From: Cyrtodaria siliqua
Lineage: Eukaryota; Mollusca; Bivalvia; Adapedonta; Hiatellidae
Assembly: GCA_037043455.1 (NCBI GenBank)
Contig: JAWPHD010010319.1
Span: 30,940 to 94,939 of the forward strand
Reading direction: 5' to 3'
Length of the DNA stretch: 64,000 bases
The position numbers and the translations under genes are program-made. The notes beneath the pieces were generated by a model. That model was not told the origin of the DNA. It saw only the letters and a list, made by a program, of their open reading frames with translations, and did not search any database. Positions 53,171 through 62,958 of the stretch are shown in pieces; position 1 is the stretch's first letter, and the number at the start of each line of letters is the position of its first letter.

Positions 53171-53664
53171 CGTACTATACATGCGATGGAACAAGTTAAT
53201 CAAATGATTGATACATCCTGAGGACATATGAAACACCTCCACTTTGGGAATAATAACGAGGAATATAATGTGTACTATATTAAAGATAAGGACAATAAAA
53301 TCGAAAACATTTCTAAGGTATTTGAGGAAAAAAGACCTAGGGGTAACGTTCGACTCCAAGCTCAAATTGTCTAAACATATAAGTGAAAAGGTGTCCAAGG
53401 CCAATAGAAACCTTGACCTAATCTTCAAAACCTTTACATATATGGACAAAGAAATGTTTCTCTGCTTATACAAATCTTTAGTCAGACCCACCTTGAGTAT
53501 GCTACAGAGGTGTGGGCCCTCTACCTTATTGCCATTGAAAATGTCAAAAAAAATGGCTACCAGGATGGTGGGTAACCTCAGCAATGTCCCTTACCATACA
53601 CGACTTTAACCAACCTTGGATATAGAAGAGAGCGGGCCGATGTGATCCAGGTTTAAAAAATATT
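53171..53664 (+). pseudogene. LINE reverse-transcriptase C-terminal relic, part 1
   Basis: Translation across frames gives MRWNK, KHLHFGNNNEEYN, then EEKDLGVTFDSKLKLSKHIS, RNLDLIFKTF, SLVRPT and LEYATEVWALYL. This is typical of the C-terminal RT region of non-LTR elements (Jockey/CR1-like groups). At least two frame changes (in A runs near 53330 and 53550) and a stop show decay. The frame runs into the palindromic element P2 and continues after it. Confidence 0.8.
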
Positions 53665-54016
53665 TAACAGATAATGTATGGTGCTGAGGTCCATATGCAA
53701 GTTTATGGACTGGGCAGTCAGACCTAGAATGTTATATGGACCGAAGCGAAGCTGAGGTCCATATAACGTTCTAGGTCTGACTGCCCAGTCCATAAACTTC
53801 ATATGGACCGAAGCACCATACATTATTTGTTATATTATACCGAATCTGACCAACAAATTAAATCAATACGTTTTATGATTTATTTTGACATCGTTTTTTT
53901 CACACAACCGTTAATATAGCTATCGGACCGGGCGCCCGGTCAATATGCAACTTTATGGACCGGATGACGTCACATTAAACAAAGAGTGGAATATGCAAAT
54001 GAGGTATAATATTAAA
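53665..54016. mobile_element. palindromic element P2 inserted in the LINE
   Basis: The palindrome 53666-53832 has arms of about 77 bp and the tip CC-GA-AGC-GAA-GCT-GA-GG (53741-53757). A second GA/GA mismatch pair lies near its base (GCT-GA-GGTCC with GGACC-GA-AGC). A module of about 190 bp, bounded by TTATATTATACC and GGTATAATATTAA, follows. It contains a CGGTCAATAT box and the perfect dyad ACCGGGCGCCCGGT. AATATTTAAC and AATATTAAAC at the junctions may be a degenerate target duplication. Confidence 0.78.
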
Positions 54017-54270
54017 CAATATCGATATACTTGACAACAATAAACGTTTCACGCAAGCCCCGAATATTGGTACCAGGGGAAACTCTACAAAACTATTCAA
54101 AAAAGGGCAATACTTGATATAAGAAATAAGTAATTTGCCTACAGAGTGGTAGACTCTTGGAATAAACTGCCTAACGCAGTAATTGAGGCACCCGCCGTAA
54201 ATTCTTTCAAACGTAGGCTAAATAAACAATGGGCACAACATCCGCATAAGTTCAGACCTTCAAACTAATA
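54017..54270 (+). pseudogene. LINE reverse-transcriptase relic, part 2
   Basis: Continues the RT C-terminus after P2: NIDILDNNKRF, then FAYRVVDSWNKLPNAVIEAP and FKRRLNKQW, with the natural stop TAA near 54270. One internal stop sits before FAYRVV. The RVVxxWNxLP motif is a standard end-of-ORF2 signature in these LINEs. Confidence 0.8.
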
Positions 54271-54346
54271 AAAAATAAACAACAACAACAAAAACATAAT
54301 AAAACAACAACAACAATAGGAACGGAAGTCAAAAACAAACATACTA

Positions 54347-55217
54347 CACCGAAAGACAAAAGAAACGCATCACTTGGGAAAATTGCTACACAAAAATAAT
54401 AAACGTTCTAATTTATTCCATACAACAATATTTCATTACTACAATATCAACACCATATACTGTGAAAATTTAACAAAAATCGATTATCGGGAAATATGAA
54501 TTTCATTCTGTCAAAACACTACACCCCCAGATTCAAAAGTCACAATTGGCATTCCGGCGTTGTGGAATGTTTCTTCACTCTTCCGTCAGTGCCTGACGTA
54601 GCACTGACGTAGCTCTCCGTCAGTGCATGACGTAGCTCTCTGATGTTCTTTGGTGGCGGCTGTCGTCCAAAAAGCGCTTTTTAAGCTCCGCTCAGATGTT
54701 CTCAATGGGTGCAAGATCAGGAGATAGGGCCGGCCAGTTCATCACTTGGATATTATTCGCACGTAGGAAGTTAGCTGTGTACTGAGCACATGAGGTCGGG
54801 CGTTGTCATGGTGGAATACGCCCCGCGGTTGTTGTTGTATTTTTTTTTAACCGCTTTACAAGAAAAATCAAAGTACTAAAAGTACCGAGAATGCTAGGTT
54901 TGATAGGAAAGACATTTTTAATTTACAAATTACTGGAACATAACTTTTGTGTTTTTTCGGTTAGATTATTGTAAGAGATCATGAAATTATCAATTTCGTG
55001 CTGACCAGTTGGTCACCTTTAGCGCGCACGTGTAAAACATGGTTTTCGTCTCATCGGTGCACTCAGACGTCACGGATCAGCGGTTTCAATATATTTAGTG
55101 TGTAATGATAGGATTGTATGCCTTTAAATAAAATAAATACAGTACATATTGCTGGAAATTATTAGGAACCGAAATATTTAAAAACCAAAAGTGATGCGTT
55201 TCTTTTGTCTTTCGGTG
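54347..55217 (-). mobile_element. Tc1/mariner deletion derivative
   Basis: TIRs of about 30 bp: CACCGAAAGACAAAAGAAAC on the left and GTTTCTTTTGTCTTTCGGTG on the right. Both tips are flanked by TA (54345-54346 and 55218-55219). The 871-bp length is short for an autonomous element, and only the C-terminal part of a transposase is left inside. Confidence 0.82.
54660..54830 (-). pseudogene. Tc1-like transposase C-terminal fragment
   Basis: The minus strand encodes HDNARPHV (54790-54810) and then NWPALSPDLAPIEN (near 54700-54740). These are the hallmark blocks around the second and third catalytic positions of Tc1 transposases. A frame change separates the two blocks, and TGA replaces the Trp usually found after IEN. 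The N-terminal DNA-binding half is absent. Confidence 0.82.
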
Positions 55218-55499
55218 TAGACTGGGAAAACACTATCTAAATGGGCCTAAGAAACCAACGGTATGAAAAAAGTATGAACAGTATGAAAACAGAGATAAGA
55301 CTTAGGTTTATGGTTGTGAATCACTGACTAACACTTCGATCTTAAACGTTCAAAGGGTATAGCCTCCCTGCAACGAGAACGATGGATTTACATCCGCCTT
55401 GACAGATGGCATACTTTCAAAGTACCTTGCCCGAGTACTTGCCCGAGTAAGATACTGCGGGAGTGCGTTTTTGAGTGCGTTTTTAAAAATCTGAGAATT

Positions 55500-55578
55500 A
55501 ACCCCACTAGGAATCGAACCCGGGACCCTGGACGTGTTTCAAATACATGCATGCTAACCACTCGGCCACCGCAAGTCC
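55500..55578 (-). mobile_element. tRNA-like SINE head or tRNA relic
   Basis: The minus strand has box A GGTGGCCGAGTGG and box B GGGTTCGATTCC about 45 bp apart, with an arm-like GTCCAGGGTCCC between them. The acceptor ends do not pair well, so I do not call a functional tRNA. Confidence 0.6.
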
Positions 55579-55689
55579 ATGTTAATAAATATGTGTTGAT
55601 AATATGCGATGTTTATAACCCTTGCAACATTTTAAATTAAATTACGGTATGAGCTACCAACTAAAAAATCAGTCCTCGTATATGTATCT

Positions 55690-55838
55690 GTGGTGTAATT
55701 ACAGTAGAGTACACATCGCATGCGGGAGGTCAGGTGTTCACAATCTGACCGGTTCATACCAAGACTGATGTAATTACAGTAGAGTACACATCGCAAGCGG
55801 GAGGTCAGGTGTTCAAAATCTGACCGGTTCATAAATAG
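55690..55838. repeat. tandem duplication of about 75 bp
   Basis: GTAATTACAGTAGAGTACAC, then ATCGCATGCGGGAGGTCAGG and CTGACCGGTTCATA, occurs twice with three differences. Confidence 0.9.
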
Positions 55839-56589
55839 GTTACTAGTGGCCCAACAGTTTGACACTTAGAATATAAACGGTGCGGCTAGGACTAGTCGGC
55901 CCGGTGTCAGAATAATGGGACTATCTGGGGCTATAATGTCATGTCTACGATGTGGTATTGCAGTATGTCAGTACTATAAAGTTGGACATTTTATGGAAGC
56001 GCCCTGGAGGTTACATTGCACCATTGATTTTCCTCCTTTGTTTTATATAGGACGAATGTATGTCAAGAGACAAAAAATGCGCATTTTTCTCCGTAGAAAA
56101 TTTTAAAACACATATCAATCAAACGATCGAGCGTCCGCCAATATAAAAATGCAATAAAAACAGGGGATCATGTATCATGTAAGAACAAGCCAATCTGTTG
56201 AATGACGTCACGTTTTATTTTGACACGTCACAGATAGATTTACCCCATTTCTACTTTCGCTTTACTGTCTATGTCAATTATAATTAAATATCTCAAACAC
56301 TAATCAATGTTCACAATACATCATTTGGATGAATTATAGGTAATAATAGCAAAAAGCTATCAAACGCATGCATTTTGTATCACTAGTAAGGCAGGGAAAC
56401 GTTTTTTATTAGGCACTATTAGACTAATACACCACGGAAGCACAAACGCATGGTGCAATGTAACCACTCAGCTGGAGGGACTTCCGACTTCACTACTTCC
56501 GACTTTCATAGTTTTGTTTAATTCCTTACTTCTCATTTCGTGACTTTTTACATTCTTATTTCTAATTTCATGACTTCACGACTACCCAT
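55839..56589. other. unique region, no gene seen
   Basis: One inverted pair stands out: GGTTACATTGCACCAT near 56009 and ATGGTGCAATGTAACC near 56451. This may mark a 450-bp element. No coding sequence is recognised. Confidence 0.45.
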
Positions 56590-56845
56590 GTCGTGATTTC
56601 TGGAGAACCTGGGTTCAAGCCTCAATGGCGCCATTGAATTTCGTCGGCGTGTTCTTTCTCTAATCCTCGTCTGTCGGATGCGGACGTAAACTGGGCGGTC
56701 CCCTGTATCATCCGAGCACGTTAAAGAACCGTAGGAATCTATTCGTTGGGAAGAGTAGGGCAGAATCCTTAGTTAGCATTACCCTCTCTCTGTGGCAGCT
56801 CTAAATAACTCACAGAGTGTTCTTGTTCCCCTAAATAAGATTAAA
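56590..56845 (+). mobile_element. SINE, 3'-domain family of 9397
   Basis: A box B-like GGGTTCAAGCC lies near 56610. Then CTCGTCTGTCGGATGCGGAC, TTAAAGAACCGTAGGAATCT, AAGAGTAGGGCAG and GGCAGCTCTAAATAACTCAC match the other copies. The terminal domain is eroded. Confidence 0.77.
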
Positions 56846-56867
56846 TTCAGTATTAATTTAGGCCAAA

Positions 56868-57345
56868 TAAAATTATACCTGTGTTTACTGTAACATTGCT
56901 GAAAAAAATAGGGTGGTAGGTAGGCATTTTATTTTTTTCTGGCGAATCTACATTTAAGGTGGCGATGAACTTTGATGAAAGGGAAAATATGGTATTTTAA
57001 AAACTACAATACATAACAATATGAAATTGTGTACACGTATGTTTTATTGTTTCCCAAAAGGCCTGGCAACAACTGGCTCTTTTCCCAAACACTTGCAATT
57101 ATTGCGAAGGGGTAAAACAGTTTTTTTGTTTTTTTCACAGTTCTGGTAGAGGGTCAGTTCCAACAGCAGGAAAATGAGCACATGAAACGTCCGTGATCGC
57201 GTGAGCATAATTATTTTTTCAATATATATATTTATTTATTTTTTTTAATATTTTTAAAAAAAAAAAAAATCAGTAAAAAAAAAAGGGGGAGGGGGTGGTG
57301 TTTTCATAGGGTCGGTCGGGTTACAGTAAACTCAGGTATAATTTT
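56868..57345. mobile_element. TIR element (MITE), about 470 bp
   Basis: The left AAAATTATACCTGTGTTTAC and TGTAAC match the right end inverted (GTTACAGTAAACTCAGGTAT, then AATTTT), one mismatch in 26. The interior is non-coding, with an A-rich and G-rich tract near 57240-57300. Confidence 0.75.
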
Positions 57346-57787
57346 ATAATACATGACCGTAATGTGACTTCTCACTTCACGACATCATTTCTTCATGACT
57401 TCAAACGTCATTACGTCTACTTCAAAAAGCCACTGAACTATTTAAGTTGGGCCGCACCCCATACCTACACCCACCACAGATACATCAACATTCAGCATGA
57501 ACCTCATGTACATTTTGTAAGTTATTTATAGAAACAAGTGTCTATATATATATAATCGAACAATTAATGTAGTAGCACAGTATTTGTTGTGTGCGGGAGT
57601 GGGGTGTATAGCCGTACCATATTATACCGTACATTCTGATCAGCATCTGTACCTTTACAAACAGAGAGATGGGCATGTGTTACTTTTAAAATAACAATAT
57701 AATTAAAGGGATATTCATCTTTATCTATTCATAATTTTCCATTGCATTGTGTTACTCAGTTTTTTGTTAATAGGTTCAATAGTAAAA
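57346..57787. other. spacer, no gene seen
   Basis: AT-rich sequence without recognisable structure. Confidence 0.4.
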
Positions 57788-58740
57788 TAAACAAGAGGGC
57801 CTGTGGACGCACTACTTGCTAAAATGACTCATATATATATCAAGAGTTGTCGTCATAAAATTCAACCGTAAGACGGCAAGTGGGCTTGGCACACATCCCC
57901 GCCCAAGATTCATTGAAATTTGATCAGGAGTTCAGAAGAGACTAGTCTGGACAAAGTTTGTGTATTAAAACCTAACGGCCATAACTCCGCCAAAAATCAT
58001 TCAACCGGAACACGGCGATGACACGATGACTACTAGGTTTGCTACTGATCATCCTTGCCAAGTTTCGCTGAAATCCGGCCAGGGGTTCAGAAGAACTAGT
58101 CCGGACAAGGTTTCTGTATTAAAACCTTTAAAGGGCCATAACTCCACCAAAAATCAACCGGAACACGGTGATGACACCATTTCGCTGAAATCCAGCCAGA
58201 GGTTCAGTAGAACTAGTCCGGACAAAGTAAATTCTTTAAAGGGCCAAAACACTGCCCAAAATCGCTCAACCGGAACATGGTGACGATATGCACAACTAGG
58301 CCTGGTACTGATCATCACTGCAAAGTTTTGCTGAAATCTGGCAAAATGAAGGCCATATCGTCTTAACTAAATCAAAGGCTCTGGTGTTACTTATCCGATT
58401 TGGCTGGTTTTCAAATTGTTCGAGCTTTCATTAGTATTAGTAATCTGGTAAAGTTTGGTGAAGATCAGATTAAAAACGAACGCCCTATCGTCTAAACGAG
58501 GCAAAATATAGCACCTTTAACTAAATCCTACTGTTCCTGGTCTGATCCGGCTGGTTCTCGAATTTGTCCGAGTTTTAATAGATATTAACAATCTGGCAAA
58601 GTTTGGTAAATATCAGGTGAAAAATGAAAACCATATCGTCTTAACTAGGTAAAGGTTAACGGACGGACGACAGACGACAGACGACGGACGACGGACCGGT
58701 CGCCATCCCATAAGCTCTGCAGGCCTGTAGAGCTAAAAAA
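57788..58740 (+). mobile_element. Helentron-like element
   Basis: Left end AAACAAGAGGGCCTGTGGAC, then the box GCACTACTTGC. The CCGGAACACGG cores (57900-58330) are followed by the GGCTGGTTTTCAAATTG cores, as in the 41.9-kb element. A GGACGGACGACAGACGACAG stretch comes next, then the 3' hairpin AGCTCTGCAGG/CCTGTAGAGCT (58713-58734) and AAAAAA. Confidence 0.75.
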
Positions 58741-59474
58741 TCAATTTCAAGATTTTGATTTTCATGATTTTGATTTTGAAAGATAAATTTGCATGAATGT
58801 GCATGAAATATGCAGGGCTTTTAAGAGAATCATGCTGTAGATACAGTAAACAGGGTTGAACATCTAGGATAAAGACCGAGATTATCACCTACTAAAATTT
58901 AAAGGTGTGGCAAATTTCTGGTCACTGATTGGTCAGTCGAATTTGATGATACTTTATCAAAATTATGTCTACGTGAAATGTTGATAGTTGTTATAACAAA
59001 TAATGTACGGTACGGATTATCTTTACCTATTTATTATCTGTGAATGTTAACAATAGTAAACAAGCAAGGTTTTACGCAAGCGTAAAATAGCTGCCGAGAG
59101 ACAAGAAGTTAACATAATAATATATCAAGTCACGGGTGTTAAAACAATATTGAAAAAAATAAATGTTGTCACGGAGACATAAACACGCCACGACCGTTTT
59201 TCTTACATTCTTTCCGATTTTTACCACCAGTTCTTCCTACCAGGCATTTTAAATCAATGTGGGCGACCTCGCTTCTTTCTGCCCAAAAACCTTGACATGC
59301 CTTACATATTGATTACAATTACCTTGTAATACGACGTGCTAGAAGTACACATCACCACAGAAATACAATTGTTCACGTGTGCGTTAGAGTGTACATTATT
59401 ACAACACATATAAACGGTTCAGTGTTACCATGTGTAATTATTAAGATTGCGTTATCAAAGTGACAAATGTAAAG
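58741..59474. other. spacer, no gene seen
   Basis: TTATAACAAATAATGTACGG near 58992 resembles one arm of palindromic element P2 (inverted). Otherwise nothing is recognised. Confidence 0.4.
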
Positions 59475-60160
59475 GAATAATATTATAAAATTATTGCCTT
59501 TTAGTGAGGTCGATATGTGTATTTATCGACCTGAGAAAAGTGATATCGACCGAGGCGATAGCCGAGATCGATATCACTTTTCTATCACTTTTCTCAGGTC
59601 GATAAATACACATATTACATAATTGTCTGTTATTTATATAGGTAATACTGGGAATAGAAAAGCTATATCTACTCGTTTGCTCTACTGGGAAATATCCCAG
59701 TACGGAACATTGCTCGGCCTTTTCCGTCAGTGGCGGAAATGCCAAATGACGTTCCGATTGTTTTACGAACGTCTTCGTCAGATTCCGTCACTAGGAAATA
59801 ACGATTACGGAAATTAACGAAGAGTTCCGGTTCCACTTGTTTTGTTTGTATGACGGATGATGTAATGTCGTCTTGGCGTTCTCGTGCAAACTGGTGTAAA
59901 AAGGCGTGACTCATTAGAAATATTAATAAAATATCATTTTAAATTATGTAATATATAGTTTAATAACCAGTGTTTTTGAGATACTGAAAATATCTCCCTC
60001 GCTAGATAAATGGCCCCGATATAAGAACTCGTGATCCGCACTCGTTCTTATATCGGGGCCATTTCTCTGCCTCGGGAGATATTTCCCGTATCTCAAAAAC
60101 ACTGGTTATTAAACTCTATATATCGACCGAACCTAAAAGGCAACAATTATTTTATTATTA
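59475..60160. mobile_element. palindromic element P3/P4
   Basis: The outer TIRs (59475-59515 and 60120-60160) share TTGCCTTTTAG and GGTCGATAT, but differ where a GA faces a GA. Inside the left end is palindrome P3 (59512-59615) with tip CC-GA-GGC-GATA-GCC-GA-GA. Inside the right end is palindrome P4 (59951-60123), whose minus strand has the tip AC-GA-GTG-CGGAT-CAC-GA-GT. The central part (59613-59958) is bounded by TATTACATAATT and AATTATGTAATA. Non-coding. Confidence 0.78.
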
Positions 60161-60449
60161 AATCAAATTATTCATGGAATTTTGAATTTTGAAATTTTGA
60201 AATTTGAAATTTTGGAATTCTGAAATTTTGAAATTTGAATTTTGAATTTTGAAATTTTGAAATTTTGAATTTTGAATATATTTTGAATTTTGATTATTCA
60301 TGGAAATTGAATTTTTCATACTTATTTTTCACAGGTCAATATACAAAAGTCAATATACATTTTTCAGGTCAATATACCTTTTTATTTTTAATCATGTGAT
60401 CAACTTTTAACCAATTGTATTCATTGAATAATTTGATTTAATAATAAAA
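60151..60449. mobile_element. AT-rich TIR module next to P3/P4
   Basis: TTTATTATTAAATCAAATTA, then TTCAT, is mirrored at 60424-60449 (22 bp perfect). The interior is a GAAATTTT/GAATTTT low-complexity stretch, then three GTCAATATAC boxes and TTAACCAATTG. It has the same parts, in the same order, as the modules following P1 and P2. Confidence 0.75.
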
Positions 60450-61290
60450 ACAAATGAAAATTAAAAAAAGAAAAAGAAAAAGGGAAATCAGCAGGCTTGA
60501 ACCCTACCTTCCTGAGGCTTCTGAATGTTTCGTATAGTAATGATTTCAGTAGACTGGTTTACGTAAACGTCATTTCAGCAAGTGAAATGGTAACCTTTCA
60601 ACATTACAAAATATGTGTTTATACCATTCAAGTTTTTCAGACGAGTTCTCTGGGAATTCAAGTTGTAAAGCATGTTTATAGCTGAAAAACTCAAAGAAAC
60701 TATTCATTACTACCTTACCATGTGCAATTACTAAAGTCATATAAGAGCAGTGTATATGATACAAGTGGTATACTAAATGATGAGCATTATATACGGTACG
60801 GTAAGGGACATGTTTTATAAGGTTTAAAACCCAACACTGTGTATGTGGGGCGTTTATATAACATCTTATATTTAATTTATTATTTATTATTATATACGAT
60901 AAGGTTTATCATAAATAATAGAAATACATTTATTGTCTTCATAACTTTATTAGCCCCGATAATCTCCGGTCATTTCCGGTAGTTTCCGTCATAGTACGAT
61001 ACGGCTTTTACCCCCAAACTATTTCTAACATCGGCTTTCCGTAATAACCACTGATGTGTAATAAACACACAAGACCATGAACACCAATTTATCCTCCACC
61101 AGTGCTCACTGCAAAAAAAGGACAACGCGGAAGAAAAGAAAGACGGTAAGAAGCAGAACAATATATTAAACTGTGCACACAAGGCAAACGAAAGGAAAAA
61201 TAAAAAGAAGGCTTATAGTAAAAGTAACAAAAAAAACGTATAATACCAGGGTCCTATATGTGGTTTCATCCCAGATAATATATAGGAGAG
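60450..61290. other. unique region, no gene recognised
   Basis: Short frames on both strands without recognisable content. Confidence 0.4.
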
Positions 61291-61375
61291 GACGGAGGAG
61301 TAGGAGGAGAAGGAGGAGGAGGAGGAGGAGAACAATAAGAACAACAACAACAATGACAAGAACAACAAGAAGGAG
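61291..61375. repeat. (GGA)n and (AAC)n microsatellite
   Basis: A purine run of GGAGGA units near 61294-61330, then AACAACAACAACAATG. The Arg-rich and Leu-rich frames here are artefacts. Confidence 0.88.
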
Positions 61376-62214
61376 ATATAGCCAACTAAACAAATAAGAG
61401 AATGAAAAATAAGATCAGAACAGAAGAAAATGAAGTTTGAGATTGTACAGAAGACACTTGTATGAGCATGTATCTGACCAGGACAAATACCACTTCCCAT
61501 ATAACAAATTACACATATAAGCCCCTACTTACTTGTTTGAAGTTCAACGAAGTACACACGACCAAAACTCTATTTTTTTCTTTCTAAATTATTGCGTCTG
61601 TTAGTCTCTATATATAGTTGCCTGGCCTGGTTTCCACATCTCCATTTGCAATAGCATTTCGTTTGCCGGACCTGACTGACTTCCACAACTCTTTTGTCAT
61701 TCTTTCATATCACTAAATGCTCCTGACTTGGCTTCTACGTGACTATATATCCCTCGCCGATGATGATGTTAGGCGTCTATCCATAGGCGTCCGCGTGTGC
61801 GTGCGTTCCTTCCGCTTAACTATTCCTACAGTTTTCATCCGAATTTCAAGAAACAACTCTACTATGGAATCAGCTACCCACATCATATATTAGCCTCAGC
61901 CAGCACAGTGGATGCATTCCAACTACTCATCCCTATGACCATACTCACACCCATTTACTGTTCCTAAATCAGTTATCACATGCATGTATGTATATATAGT
62001 TTTAAAATAACAATATAATGTTTAAAAAATCATCATAAAATATCACATACACCTTACATATTGTAAAGCACTTTAATAACCCGGCGCACTGCAAATGAAC
62101 TTCATAAATGAAGGACTGCGGGGTAACTAGAAGAACAGGGGCGTGGTAGTGATTATCATTTCAGGGCGTTCTGATTGAATGTTTTTGGCCGCGTTACGCA
62201 CGTGACTTTTCATT
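61376..62214. other. unique region, no gene recognised
   Basis: No coding or structural signal that I can support. Confidence 0.4.
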
Positions 62215-62880
62215 TGGTGTAAAGCGTTACCGCTCAATTCCTCCTATATTTTTCAATCGATTTTCACGAAACTATGTCTAGTAGCGCATATTTATCAGGG
62301 AGTTCCGGTTGTATGCTTTTTGGCGGAGATACATGATTTTTTTCAAGTGTAAAGCGTTTCAGCTCTACTCCTACAAAAAAAACTCTTACAATTTATTTCC
62401 CGGCTCCTCCTTTAAAAAATCCGATTTTCATGAAACTTGGTAGGAAGTATCAATATGATGTCTAGTATCGCATGGAGTAACAAGACTTTGAAGTGTGCAG
62501 GCGTAAAGCGTTTCCGCTCAACTTCTCCTACAGGTTGTATCCAACTTTCTTGATTTTTTGCGGAATTACATCATTTCTATTGTGTTCAAGTGAAAAGCAG
62601 TTCCGCTCAACTCCTCCTACATCTGCAATCCTATTTTCAAGAAATCTGGAAGAAAGTATCAGTATGGTCTCTAATAGCGCATATTGTCAGGGAGTTCAAA
62701 AAGTCCATTTGAATGAGTTTTGTCTTGTAAAGAATGTTCACTCAACTCCTATATTGCGTATGCTATTTGCATGACACTTGGCAGGACCTCAGTATGATGT
62801 CTAGTAGTTTATATTATCAGGGAGTTCCGGTAAAATGATTAATTTTTTTCTTTTTCGGAATTACAGGACTTTGAAATTGT
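62215..62880 (+). repeat. degenerate ~150-bp dispersed repeat units
   Basis: Four to five units carry GTAAAGCGTTTCCGCTCAAC, TCCTCCTACA, ATTTTCATGAAACTTGG, AGTATGATGTCTAGTAG and ATCAGGGAGTTCCGG in the same order. Divergence is high. No ORF. Confidence 0.7.
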
Positions 62881-62958
62881 ACAAATGTTCACAAAAGTTT
62901 ACTCCTTTTACACATTTTGTTAACAGTCTGTTATTAGTTCTGTGCACCCGACAAATCA

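Noticed and set aside
61166..61500. Leu/Val-rich and Arg-rich frames that look like a membrane or RNA-binding protein
   Set aside because: They are the GGA/AAC microsatellite translated on either strand.
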